64,000 nucleotides of DNA from Sporolactobacillus pectinivorans (GCF_002802965.1 NZ_NXGA01000001.1:2809174-2873173); one strand, 5' to 3'. Shown: positions 53,169 through 60,608, counted from the first letter of the stretch. A program made the numbers and translations. Notes: generated from the letters alone by a model not told the origin.

Positions 53169-53176
53169 CTGATATG

Positions 53177-53626
53177 CTATTTTCTATTGACAGTCCCTTT
53201 AAACGCTTTATTAAAAATGTTCAATATTTCAGCATAATTCAAATCTGGATTTCTCTCTCTTAATCCGATACAGTAATCTAGGACTTCTAAATCAAGTTGT
53301 TGTTCCTTTAATTTTTGGGGTTGGATTATAAACGCCCAAAAATAATTAAGGATAAGTATTATTATCGTAGCGAACCCAAATACAGAATCATTAATTAGTT
53401 CCCATTTACTTAATGCCGTATCAACACCATGATTGAAATAATTAGAAAAGAACAAAATAAGTGTAAAATATAATGGAATCATTTTGGATTGATTATCTAT
53501 ATTTTTAGCACTACTTGCAAAAAGAATGCGTTCACACCGCAAAGACTCTATATCCATACTTAAATAGAGATTGGCTATTAAATTGACTCGATTATTATAA
53601 TATTCTTTATTTCTAAACGACAACAA
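53177..53626 (-). CDS. Two-TM membrane protein of unknown function
   Basis: 149 aa from TTG 53626, eight bases after GGGAGG; the longer frame runs through the repeat element. Helical N-terminus (LYLSMDIESLRCERILFASS), two membrane segments (MIPLYFTLILFFSNYF; VFGFATIIILILNYFWAFII) and a charged C-terminal helical tail. The two-TM plus helix layout recalls SLATT-like effector proteins, but no motif confirms this. Single-gene cargo with terminator. Confidence 0.65.
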   Translation of the reverse strand: MLSFRNKEYYNNRVNLIANLYLSMDIESLRCERILFASSAKNIDNQSKMIPLYFTLILFFSNYFNHGVDTALSKWELINDSVFGFATIIILILNYFWAFIIQPQKLKEQQLDLEVLDYCIGLRERNPDLNYAEILNIFNKAFKGTVNRK

Positions 53627-53674
53627 TACAAACACCTCCCGATTTTTTATCGGTCGATGTTTCTTTAATCTTAA

Positions 53675-53790
53675 CAGCGCCAAAAAGGTGCGCCATGTTC
53701 TGTGCCTCAATCGGGGGTTTTCCAACTCCCCGCCCTGCCTTTGAGTTTAGCATACAGATTTATTGCTCGGCAACTTGTCTGCGAAGTCTC
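53675..53790 (-). repeat. Copy B of the repeated segment: regulator C-terminus plus conserved 3' region
   Basis: After the regulator stop (53747) the minus strand has CTCAAAGGCAGG, then a strong hairpin CGGGG-A-GTT/AAC-CCCCG, then CAGAACATGGCGC. Copy A (20391-20500) shares the two flanks and has a different but still pairing stem. Confidence 0.65.
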
Positions 53791-54196
53791 CATTGTCTCC
53801 AAAGTCTACAAAATGTCCAACAATGCGATCACGAATTTCATAAATATGGCTATCCGAAAACCCCATGTGGCGAGCAATCGCACGTATGCTCATCCCATCT
53901 AGCAAGCATTCAAGCACTGCCTTTTCTCGCTCGTTCGTTATAATATAGATCCGTTCCTGTACGTATAGCACCTGACGTTCCAATTTTTCAATCCACTTCG
54001 ATTTTTTCTCACGCCGGATCGCCTCCTGGGCGACTGGATCACTCTTGCCGTTCTTTCCGTGAGGAAGAGATCCTTCAATTCCATATTGACCAGTAATGGA
54101 CTGATTTACTTCATTCATCATTCGGCGTTGCCTGGCGATCTCGTTGATCATCCAATGATAATCCCGCAAGATCTTTGCAATCTCTTTTTTATTCAC
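53747..54196 (-). CDS. Sigma-70 region-4-like phage late regulator (ArpU-like role)
   Basis: 149 aa from GTG 54196 with AAGGGG upstream. The N-terminal half is a charged coiled coil (YHWMINEIARQRRMMNEVNQ). The C-terminal HTH (VLECLLDGMSIRAIARHMGF, SDSHIYEIRDRIV) is sigma region-4-like. In PBSX and many Firmicute phages such a protein, between early genes and terminase, switches on the late operon. The conserved 3' region follows immediately. Confidence 0.78.
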   Translation of the reverse strand: MNKKEIAKILRDYHWMINEIARQRRMMNEVNQSITGQYGIEGSLPHGKNGKSDPVAQEAIRREKKSKWIEKLERQVLYVQERIYIITNEREKAVLECLLDGMSIRAIARHMGFSDSHIYEIRDRIVGHFVDFGDNGDFADKLPSNKSVC

Positions 54197-54198
54197 TC

Positions 54199-54336
54199 TT
54201 ATCGCCCCTTCCTACGCAGCGCACCATGACGACGCTCAAGTACTTGTTCATGCATTCCCATTAATTCCTCAAGGTCACGCTTCGAAATAAGTGGTTTATT
54301 CATTTTTCTTTTCCGTCGTTCATTACTTTTTGGCAT
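54199..54336 (-). CDS. Small basic hypothetical protein
   Basis: 45 aa: very basic start (PKSNERRKRKMNKPLISKRD) and a helix LEELMGMHEQVLERRHGALR. GGTGGC lies upstream of the ATG, and it is two bases ahead of the regulator start, so the two are coupled. No family recognised. Confidence 0.65.
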   Translation of the reverse strand: MPKSNERRKRKMNKPLISKRDLEELMGMHEQVLERRHGALRRKGR

Positions 54337-54370
54337 TCGGAACGCCACCTTTAGTTTTAATTTAGAAATA

Positions 54371-54443
54371 AAAAAGAGGACGCCGATACTAACGGTTGTA
54401 CTAAACCGTCAATATCAAACGTCCTCCAGATGACTGGTAGAAC
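54371..54443 (-). terminator. Compound terminator, copy E1
   Basis: Minus strand, just after the 234-aa gene: GTTCTAC, hairpin CCAG-TCAT-CTGG, long stem GAGGACG/CGTCCTC enclosing an ACGGTT/AACCGT hairpin, then TTTTTTATTTC. The first 20 bases are identical to those in copy E2 (55815-55876). Confidence 0.75.
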
Positions 54444-54450
54444 TAGTTGT

Positions 54451-55155
54451 TTAATTTATCGTTTTTTCGATCTTTTCAATCATCTTTTTATAATCTGTTT
54501 TCATGCGTCCATGAATACTCTCAACTTTTTTTAAATAAATTTTATATACCCCAATATTCTCTTCTTTCCACAGTTTAATCATGTGTAGAAATGATGTTTT
54601 TGCATCTTTGACTCCTTCATAAAATGGTTGCATGAGAAAAAAATCTTCACGTTCTAAAGTAGATATATCGATTTTTCCCAATTCATTCTCTTCATTAGTG
54701 AAATATTCTAGCATATTGTTTAAACTATCAGCTATTCCTTTTTTATTGTTTGCGTCAAGACCCGTTGATAACCCCATCTTTAATATAGGATCCACAGACT
54801 CTAAATTCCCCATTATTGTTATCGCATGTCCTTTATAAAAAATTAAGATTTTTAACAATTCCTTATTTTTCCTATCATTGTCTCTCTCATCTAGTTTATT
54901 CAACTGATACTGTACTGTTTTTATGGCATTGTTCCCAGCAATTTTCGCCCCTAAAAAAGCCCCGATTAATGTGCTTAATGTTTGAATCCATGTTGACGGC
55001 AAGATATTCCAACGCTTTATCGACCAGTCAAAGAATTTAAAACATATGATCATTACTAATAAACCACTAAAAACACCAATCCCCAATCCAACATAGTTAA
55101 TATTTTTTATCGAATTAGAAATATAATTTTTTATCTTTACAAATTTCTCGTTCAA
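54451..55155 (-). CDS. Membrane-anchored helical protein, xtrA-linked cassette
   Basis: 234 aa from TTG 55155, which lies inside TTTTGA, the end of a vestigial xtrA sequence (GAGGGGGAGGAG is both its last codons and this gene's ribosome binding site). Two N-terminal membrane helices (GIGVFSGLLVMIICFKFF; STWIQTLSTLIGAFLGAKIA), then about 140 residues of charged helix. The second helix resembles that of the 228-aa protein (WLQTIGTLFGSFAGALLAG). Function unknown; superinfection exclusion is one possibility. Confidence 0.68.
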   Translation of the reverse strand: MNEKFVKIKNYISNSIKNINYVGLGIGVFSGLLVMIICFKFFDWSIKRWNILPSTWIQTLSTLIGAFLGAKIAGNNAIKTVQYQLNKLDERDNDRKNKELLKILIFYKGHAITIMGNLESVDPILKMGLSTGLDANNKKGIADSLNNMLEYFTNEENELGKIDISTLEREDFFLMQPFYEGVKDAKTSFLHMIKLWKEENIGVYKIYLKKVESIHGRMKTDYKKMIEKIEKTIN

Positions 55156-55182
55156 AACTCCTCCCCCTCGTCCTAAAAAACG
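55152..55182 (-). repeat. xtrA 3'-end vestige R3
   Basis: Reads GACGAGGGGGAGGAGTTTTGA on the minus strand (given as positions 55152-55172), encoding DEGEEF and stop in the xtrA frame; the preceding Trp codon is TAG. It provides the start region of the 234-aa gene. Confidence 0.7.
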
Positions 55183-55184
55183 AC

Positions 55185-55619
55185 TTATTTTTTGTTACTA
55201 GTTCTAATTTGCTCCACTTCTTGTAACAAAAACCTATACAAATGACGAGATGTTATGAATCGAATTCGATGTCCAATATAAAGCATCATCAAGATTACTA
55301 GCGCTGCGCAATAAAAGAAAATTGCACTACCAACATCAGGTATTTTTAAACCTATACTAATCATAGCACCTACGACACCAAACATTACGGTGATAAACGG
55401 ACCCATGATATCCTTAATCTGTTCCATTTCGTCTTCAATTGCACGCTTTAAATAGGTAAACATTTCATCACTAAGATTTTGACTTAGATACCGAGAGAAT
55501 TCTATATAATCTCCGTTATTGTTTATTTTCCCATACTTCTTTTTCATATGTTTTAAATAACAAACAGCATTTTTGCTATTGTTAAAAATATCAATATCTA
55601 TGAATAGTTCTTTACTCAT
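55185..55619 (-). CDS. Two-TM membrane protein of unknown function
   Basis: 144 aa from ATG 55619. Acidic N-terminal domain (LFIDIDIFNNSKNAVCYLKH, IEFSRYLSQNLSDEMFTYLK), two membrane helices (IMGPFITVMFGVVGAMISIG; GSAIFFYCAALVILMMLYIG), and a basic C-terminal tail. It ends directly against vestige R3 and so is transcribed with the 234-aa gene. Weak ribosome binding site. No family recognised. Confidence 0.62.
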   Translation of the reverse strand: MSKELFIDIDIFNNSKNAVCYLKHMKKKYGKINNNGDYIEFSRYLSQNLSDEMFTYLKRAIEDEMEQIKDIMGPFITVMFGVVGAMISIGLKIPDVGSAIFFYCAALVILMMLYIGHRIRFITSRHLYRFLLQEVEQIRTSNKK

Positions 55620-55814
55620 TTTAATCCGACCTATTCTACCATTCATCCACGTCCTTGCTCTTAACCCGCTGAATCTTCGCCTAGAACATTATAACTGTTT
55701 CTTAACAATGTTCAGAAAGGACATATTGCTTGATTATACGGTACCCGATGACTATGACAAATGATTTATTTTTATCAATATTATTGTCGGATCTTTATTC
55801 ACATTTTTTAACCC
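55620..55814. other. Spacer between cassettes
   Basis: About 195 AT-rich bases between terminator E2 and the 144-aa gene. It presumably holds a minus-strand promoter; no convincing -35/-10 pair was fixed. Confidence 0.35.
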
Positions 55815-55876
55815 GAAAAGGACACAGAATAACGGCTTTTAACCGTATTCCGTGTCCTCCAGATGACTGGTAGAAC
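55815..55876 (-). terminator. Compound terminator, copy E2
   Basis: Minus strand after the 228-aa gene: GTTCTACCAGTCATCTGGAG (as in E1), then AGGACACGGAATACGG pairing with CCGTTATTC and TGTGTCCT, then TTTT. Six bases after the stop codon. Confidence 0.78.
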
Positions 55877-55881
55877 GATCA

Positions 55882-56568
55882 CTAATTCATTTCAGTTAAT
55901 TCTTTTTTTACATAGAAAGAATAATCTTCTAATTTTTTAATCGATGGATCTAATCTCTCAATATGATCTGTCCAACGTTTCTCAATATTTTTCTTATCGA
56001 AATCGTTATTTTCCAAATATATTGGAATTGATGAGCCTAATTCGGTACATAAATATAAAGGAACAAGATAATCATTGTATTTCAGAGCAGGTACTATACT
56101 CCAATCATAAGAATGTTTTAATTTTTCTGTATCACGCTGCAAGATCATTGAATATCCTTGTAACTTTTGATTTTTTTCGTATTTAAGCGGCTTGTCAGTC
56201 ATGATTTTAAAAGCCCTGTTGCATATTCCTCTAATAGATCTAATCTCAAGCAAATAATTTTCGTTAAACTTTACTAATTGATTAAGCTTCTCTTTCTTTT
56301 TTTCATTTATGTTCGCTTCAATTTGCCGATTTCCAGCTCTTATTGCATACTTACCAGCTAGCAAAGCACCAGCAAATGATCCGAATAATGTCCCAATTGT
56401 TTGTAACCATGCATCGAAATGATTAATAAATAATCTCTTATGAAAAAAGATATAAGCGATTCCAGCAATAACAAATGCTGACATCCACCCTATTAATAGC
56501 CAAATAAATCTTTTATCTTTAACTGAATTTAATATAAAGTTTTTCATTCGCGAAAGATTTGCTTTCAA
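55882..56568 (-). CDS. Membrane-anchored helical protein, xtrA-linked cassette
   Basis: 228 aa from TTG 56568 within a vestigial xtrA end. Two N-terminal membrane helices (FIWLLIGWMSAFVIAGIAYI; WLQTIGTLFGSFAGALLAG), then a long charged helical domain (NINEKKKEKLNQLVKFNENY). Architecture and second helix match the 234-aa protein, so the two are probably distant paralogues despite low overall similarity. Function unknown. Confidence 0.68.
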   Translation of the reverse strand: MKANLSRMKNFILNSVKDKRFIWLLIGWMSAFVIAGIAYIFFHKRLFINHFDAWLQTIGTLFGSFAGALLAGKYAIRAGNRQIEANINEKKKEKLNQLVKFNENYLLEIRSIRGICNRAFKIMTDKPLKYEKNQKLQGYSMILQRDTEKLKHSYDWSIVPALKYNDYLVPLYLCTELGSSIPIYLENNDFDKKNIEKRWTDHIERLDPSIKKLEDYSFYVKKELTEMN

Positions 56569-56600
56569 AACTCCCCCTCCTCGTCCAATTTCGCGCAGTT
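56565..56600 (-). repeat. xtrA 3'-end vestige R2
   Basis: Minus strand GGACGAGGAGGGGGAGTTTTGA region, reading LDEEGEF and stop in the xtrA frame, directly after the remains of a terminator like E1/E2 (ACTGGAGAATACGGTTAA, 56599-56616). Confidence 0.65.
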
Positions 56601-56634
56601 AACCGTATTCTCCAGTTCAATTGGGAGAACTTAA

Positions 56635-57168
56635 TTAATTTATTTTGCTGGCCATTTCATTTAAATAGTTATGATGAATATTAATTTTTTCTCTGCAATT
56701 GTTTACGTCTTTTATAAATTTAGAATATGGGTATTCTTGTCGTTTAGTAAGGTTAAGGTTATTGTCTCCTTCTATAAATTTTAAAGAATATCGTTTAATC
56801 TTCTCTAAATTATCCTTTACCTCAATAAAATTCAAGTGAGAATTATTGATGAAATCATAATCATTAAGTTTATCTAACTTATCTAAACAATACGTTAATG
56901 ATAAAACTGCTTTTTTGAGTTCATCATTCTCACTCTTCATTTCTAAACGATGTCTTTCAAGTTCAAAAACGGCCAAAGAGTTAAGCACATTATTAAGTGA
57001 TTCAAAATAATAAGAGTAACTTTCAAATGATATATTAAATCTGCTAACTTCTAAACGGTGCTTGTTGTTTTTTTCTCGTTGTCCTTGAATATAAATTATA
57101 ATAAATGGAATTCCGGCGCCAATTAATGAACCAAAAAAGCTTAGAATTCCATCCCAACTAATGCTCAA
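56635..57168 (-). CDS. One-TM helical protein, xtrA-linked cassette
   Basis: 177 aa from TTG 57168 inside the TTTTGA of vestige R1. One N-terminal membrane helix (ILSFFGSLIGAGIPFIIIYI) followed by about 145 residues of charged helices (SYSYYFESLNNVLNSLAVFE). No family recognised. A terminator-like hairpin (TTCTCC/GGAGAA, 56608-56632) follows the stop. Confidence 0.68.
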   Translation of the reverse strand: MSISWDGILSFFGSLIGAGIPFIIIYIQGQREKNNKHRLEVSRFNISFESYSYYFESLNNVLNSLAVFELERHRLEMKSENDELKKAVLSLTYCLDKLDKLNDYDFINNSHLNFIEVKDNLEKIKRYSLKFIEGDNNLNLTKRQEYPYSKFIKDVNNCREKINIHHNYLNEMASKIN

Positions 57169-57203
57169 AACTCCTCCCCCTCGTCCCACTTCACGCACTT
57201 CAC
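57165..57203 (-). repeat. xtrA 3'-end vestige R1
   Basis: Minus strand from 57203: reads VKCVKWDEGEEF and stop, against VKWNEGEEF and stop at the end of the intact xtrA. The stop TGA overlaps the TTG of the 177-aa gene. Confidence 0.75.
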
Positions 57204-57379
57204 TCTCTGTTTTTCTTTATCTCTTTATAGCTCCCAATCGCTACAGTTAACACGACAATTAAAACACTGATATACCAAACTGGAGGACCGATAAAGAAGC
57301 TAACCACTCCATAACACATAACAAGCACAACGGACACTAACACCCATTTTAAAACAATATTGTAATCTGTTTTTCTCAA
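57200..57379 (-). CDS. 59-aa two-TM membrane protein overlapping xtrA
   Basis: TTG 57379 overlaps the xtrA stop (TTTTGA). Peptide starts MRKTDYNIVLKWVLVSVVLV and continues CYGVVSFFIGPPVWYISVLI; two membrane helices and a basic tail SYKEIKKNRE. The ribosome binding site is in the last xtrA codons (GAAGGCGAAGAA). First member of the membrane-protein array. Confidence 0.65.
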   Translation of the reverse strand: MRKTDYNIVLKWVLVSVVLVMCYGVVSFFIGPPVWYISVLIVVLTVAIGSYKEIKKNRE

Positions 57380-57576
57380 AATTCTTCGCCTTCATTCCAT
57401 TTAACTCTTTTGATCTTACCCTGGTGCGTCACAATGATCGTCTCCCCGTGTTCCGGCAGCTCCGTCATCCTTGCTTTCCCATCGCATACTACAATGGCAA
57501 AGGGTTCCTTATTTCCAATTATATCAATATTTAACTGCATTGAGCGCGGATCTATCTTCATTTCTTTTAATCTCAC
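57376..57576 (-). CDS. xtrA: XtrA/YqaO family protein
   Basis: 66 aa from GTG 57576 (GGAGGG upstream). IDPRSMQLNIDIIG, FAIVVCDGKARMTELPEHGE and VTHQGKIKRVKWNEGEEF are the conserved blocks of XtrA/YqaO in PBSX and skin. Function unknown; normally located between replication and late-regulator genes, as here. Its last codons recur three times downstream as vestiges R1-R3. Confidence 0.85.
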   Translation of the reverse strand: MRLKEMKIDPRSMQLNIDIIGNKEPFAIVVCDGKARMTELPEHGETIIVTHQGKIKRVKWNEGEEF

Positions 57577-57615
57577 GGTAATCCCTCCTAATGTGGTAAA
57601 ATTAGGTATCGGTAT

Positions 57616-57637
57616 ATCGGGAGGGATCCCGATTTTT
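57616..57637 (+). terminator. Perfect hairpin with T-run, copy 1
   Basis: ATCGGGA-GGGA-TCCCGAT then TTTTT. A near copy lies at 59846-59867; the two copies flank the cytosine methyltransferase block, each upstream of a plus-strand gene. Confidence 0.7.
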
Positions 57638-57744
57638 AATTGGATTGCTGTCGTTCTTTTCTTCAGGCTCCGCTCCCAATTCCTGTCCAGGCGTGCAAGG
57701 CCCCAATGGACTCTCCAGCAAATACGATGAAGGGAGTGGTAGTT

Positions 57745-57873
57745 ATGAAATCCCTGTTTACAATGCTCAAAGGCTTTTCGGTTTTACTCCAGGTTGTGAC
57801 TTTGATTGTCAATTTTTCTATTTATAATAACTACATCGCTGGGGAACCTGGAAAAGGGAACGACGTTACATAA
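57745..57873 (+). CDS. 42-aa hydrophobic peptide on the plus strand
   Basis: ATG 57745 after AAGGGAG. MKSLFTMLKGFSVLLQVVTL, hydrophobic to about residue 27, then a hydrophilic tail IAGEPGKGNDVT. It could be a small membrane peptide, or the precursor of an exported signal peptide; no RRNPP receptor is adjacent. Convergent with the methyltransferase gene, whose stop is 9 bases away. Confidence 0.5.
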   Translation: MKSLFTMLKGFSVLLQVVTLIVNFSIYNNYIAGEPGKGNDVT

Positions 57874-57881
57874 ATTGAGCT

Positions 57882-59684
57882 TTATTCCGAAACAGCCCAC
57901 TGATACTTTTTAACACACAGTTCCGGCATATTTGCCCTTACTAGTGCTTCTACAAACTGCGGAGGAACGGCATTCCCGCAACGTGCCACCTGCTTGCTTT
58001 TCGGATAGGTCTTCCCTTCAAAATCATGATCGATGATGTAGTTATGGGGAAATCCTTGAGCATCGAACAGTTCGCGCGGTGTGAGCATACGCATACCGAT
58101 ATCGACGATTTGATAAGGCGTTCCATGAATTTCAATAACACCGAATCTTTCTTTGCTGACAACCGTATCCAACGGACGGTTAATTGTTTGTCCGATGCCT
58201 GTCCCATAGTACTTCATCAAAAAAGCTCTAACTTCGCCAAAATGACCAGCCCCGGCAGTAACGGTGTTGATTGGCTCATCAATTGTTTGTCCGGTGGAAT
58301 GATGATTTAATTGCACCAAATGACTTGTCACCAATGCATTATGATCAACGCTTGTTACCGTACCAAATGGCTCTTTGAAGGTGCTTCCAGCGCCCGTGTA
58401 CCCACTGGAAAAATATTTAGAAAGAAATGGAGCAACAAGGGCATACCGATTCGCACTATCAACCGTCAGCAATGCATCTGTCAAATCCTGTCCCCTCACT
58501 TCACTTGCATCTGTTTCGCCGTGGTACTGAACAAGTGTAGGAGCGATTAAACATTGCTCTGCTTTACTTACCACGGTGCGCACAGGTTCATCTACTGCAT
58601 ATCCCCGATTATTTGAAAATCCAGTTTGACCAATCGCTGTCATGACCGGTGTCACCACCATGTGGTGTCCCCCCGTCGTAATCGTCTTGACTGGATGATC
58701 TGCAGCTGAACCCGTATTATGCATGTTGTTCACGGCCAGTACAGGCGTCACAATCCCAAATCCGTGATGTGAAGTAATGGTATTCATGGGATCGTCTATG
58801 CTTTGTCCTCGAAAACAGTCATAAGCGTTTTTGCTTGATGTGTGATTGACGTTGATGATAAATGGTTCGGGATTGTCGATCACAAATTTTTGAATGCCAC
58901 GTGCAATGCGCTTTAATGTATTTTCAGCTAACGGGCGCTTTGCCTTTAAGCCGTATTTATTTTTTATTTCAGCAAACGTATCAAAAATTGAAGGACAAGG
59001 TAGTGACCAATCAATAATCTCAGAGGCTGTTCTCCAGGGCTTCATCCGGCCCTTCTTCACCGCTTGGCTATTTGGATCCCCATGAGTGGGTTCCGGCCAA
59101 GTAATCGGTTGACCATCGCATCGAGCGATTAGAAAGAATCGCCTTCGTATCGTAGGCGCTCCATAGTCGCAGGCGCGCAGTTTTTTAAACTCCACCTTGT
59201 ATCCTTCCTTATTCAGTGCTTTCACGAATGCATGGAATGTCTGCCCTTTCCGCTGTGGATCCGGCTTATTATCTTTAGTGAGCGGTCCCCAAGTCTTAAA
59301 CTCTTCGACGTTCTCTAACATGATCACACGCGGCCGAACTGCTTTTGCCCATCTGACTGCTATCCAGGCAAGACCACGAATTTTCTTTTCCACCGGCTTA
59401 CCGCCTTTGGCTTTCGAAAAATGCTTGCAATCCGGGCTGAGCCAACATAAACCAACCGGACGTCCCTCACATGCCTTTTTCGGATCTACGTCCCACACTG
59501 ATTCACAGTAGTGCTTGGTTTCGGGATGATTCGCTTTATGCATCGCTATAGCATCCGGATCATGGTTAATAGCAATGTCCACATTCAGGCCTGTTGCCAA
59601 TTCGATCCCGGTGCTCGCGCCTCCTCCACCGGCGAAGTTGTCTACTATAATTTCACGAAATAAGTCCAATTGTTTAGCTGGCAA
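57882..59684 (-). CDS. C5 cytosine DNA methyltransferase with a repeat-built recognition region
   Basis: 600 aa from TTG 59684 (AAAGGAG upstream). Motif I VDNFAGGGGASTGIELA (15-30), motif IV LCWLSPDCKHFS with catalytic C86 in SPDC rather than PPCQ, motif VI MLENVEEF, motif VIII IRRRFFLIARC, and motif X RCGNAVPPQFVEAL at the C-terminus. Between about 275 and 520 lie seven degenerate repeats of 30-40 residues with the pattern P-x-x-T-(I/V)-T/V-S/T, such as DHPVKTITTGGHH and DEPVRTVVSK. They replace a conventional target recognition domain. Probably anti-restriction. Confidence 0.9.
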   Translation of the reverse strand: MPAKQLDLFREIIVDNFAGGGGASTGIELATGLNVDIAINHDPDAIAMHKANHPETKHYCESVWDVDPKKACEGRPVGLCWLSPDCKHFSKAKGGKPVEKKIRGLAWIAVRWAKAVRPRVIMLENVEEFKTWGPLTKDNKPDPQRKGQTFHAFVKALNKEGYKVEFKKLRACDYGAPTIRRRFFLIARCDGQPITWPEPTHGDPNSQAVKKGRMKPWRTASEIIDWSLPCPSIFDTFAEIKNKYGLKAKRPLAENTLKRIARGIQKFVIDNPEPFIINVNHTSSKNAYDCFRGQSIDDPMNTITSHHGFGIVTPVLAVNNMHNTGSAADHPVKTITTGGHHMVVTPVMTAIGQTGFSNNRGYAVDEPVRTVVSKAEQCLIAPTLVQYHGETDASEVRGQDLTDALLTVDSANRYALVAPFLSKYFSSGYTGAGSTFKEPFGTVTSVDHNALVTSHLVQLNHHSTGQTIDEPINTVTAGAGHFGEVRAFLMKYYGTGIGQTINRPLDTVVSKERFGVIEIHGTPYQIVDIGMRMLTPRELFDAQGFPHNYIIDHDFEGKTYPKSKQVARCGNAVPPQFVEALVRANMPELCVKKYQWAVSE

Positions 59685-59916
59685 TTTGCTAGTCTCCTTT
59701 CAAAAAAGTGACTCCTAATGATATCCTGCCTTTGCTGCAACCGGTTGATCAACAATACTTTTCTGCCAGATTTTCCATTTTACCGTCCTCCTTCGCCTGT
59801 GTCTTTCGTTTTTTCACTAATCATGGCAGCATCTATCATAATGGCTCGGAGGGATCCCGATTTTTTTATTTATTTTTCTGCTCATCTCGCATATGTATTT
59901 ATGTGAGGTGAGCCGC
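59685..59916. other. Short region with vestigial small frames and hairpin copy 2
   Basis: Minus strand: two abutting mini-frames, 19 codons ending DTGEGGR and then MENLAEKYC, joined by GGAGGACGG. They look like ends of deleted phage genes. Plus strand: hairpin 59846-59867 and the leader of the DUF1259 gene. Confidence 0.4.
59846..59867 (+). terminator. Hairpin with T-run, copy 2
   Basis: TCGG-AGGGAT-CCCGA followed by seven T. It shares GGAGGGATCCCGATTTTT with copy 1 at 57616-57637. Confidence 0.6.
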
Positions 59917-60321
59917 ATGGCTGAAATGGAAAACACTTGTCAGCAATTTGCAGATATTCTTCATGGAAAATCTAAGCTTGAAAATGGTGTTTGTTCTGTT
60001 TCCTTGCGCAGAACTTTTAATGTAATTATTCAAGAAAAGACAAGTGTTGATGTCGCTGACGTTGAAATCTTATTTGAGTCCCTTGACCCATCGGGCAACG
60101 CGCTTAATTTAGCTGAAATCGCAGTCCTTCAAGAAGAAGTTCCTCCATTCGTTTGGTCAGTGTCTCAACAAGAAATCATCGTGAGTGCTATTCATAATCA
60201 CTGGATATTTACACAACCAACAATTTTATATATACACCTACAATCTGTTGAACCACCTCTGATATTCGCTAAGAAACTTGCAAATTCTTTTTTGTACTTG
60301 GGCAGTAAACCTGTTTCTTGA
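59917..60321 (+). CDS. DUF1259-domain protein, short form
   Basis: 134 aa from ATG 59917 (GTGAGGTGA upstream). SLRRTFNVIIQEKTSVDVAD then QEIIVSAIHNHWIFTQPTI and ILYIHLQSVEPPLIFAKKLA match the second half of DUF1259, with the HNH(W) motif; full-length members are about twice as long. One of the few plus-strand genes in the prophage, so it is probably an independently expressed passenger gene. Confidence 0.75.
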   Translation: MAEMENTCQQFADILHGKSKLENGVCSVSLRRTFNVIIQEKTSVDVADVEILFESLDPSGNALNLAEIAVLQEEVPPFVWSVSQQEIIVSAIHNHWIFTQPTILYIHLQSVEPPLIFAKKLANSFLYLGSKPVS

Positions 60322-60341
60322 TTTAAATGTCGTACTGCAAA

Positions 60342-60608
60342 TTACACCAATGTCCCATCAATTAATAGAGGAAATGTTTCATCCTCTTTAAATTCTTTCA
60401 ACACATCCGAAATGTCGGATAGCTTCCCATCCTCACCCTTTGCTCTACTGAATTTAAGAAGTGCATAATCACGGTCAACTTCCTCAATTCCATCTTCTAA
60501 TTTGTCGTCTCCATCAGCCACAAATTCAACATACATTTTCAGTACTTCTTGTTTATCTGATGCTTTGATAAGAGCATAATACGGATCGTGTATTTCAAAG
60601 TATTTCAT
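60342..60608 (-). CDS. Hypothetical phage early protein
   Basis: 88 aa, acidic (FVADGDDKLEDGIEEVDRDY). GAAGGAGGACGG before the ATG is strong. The start MKYFEIHDPYYALIKASD is recurrent in Firmicute phages; no function known. Confidence 0.68.
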   Translation of the reverse strand: MKYFEIHDPYYALIKASDKQEVLKMYVEFVADGDDKLEDGIEEVDRDYALLKFSRAKGEDGKLSDISDVLKEFKEDETFPLLIDGTLV

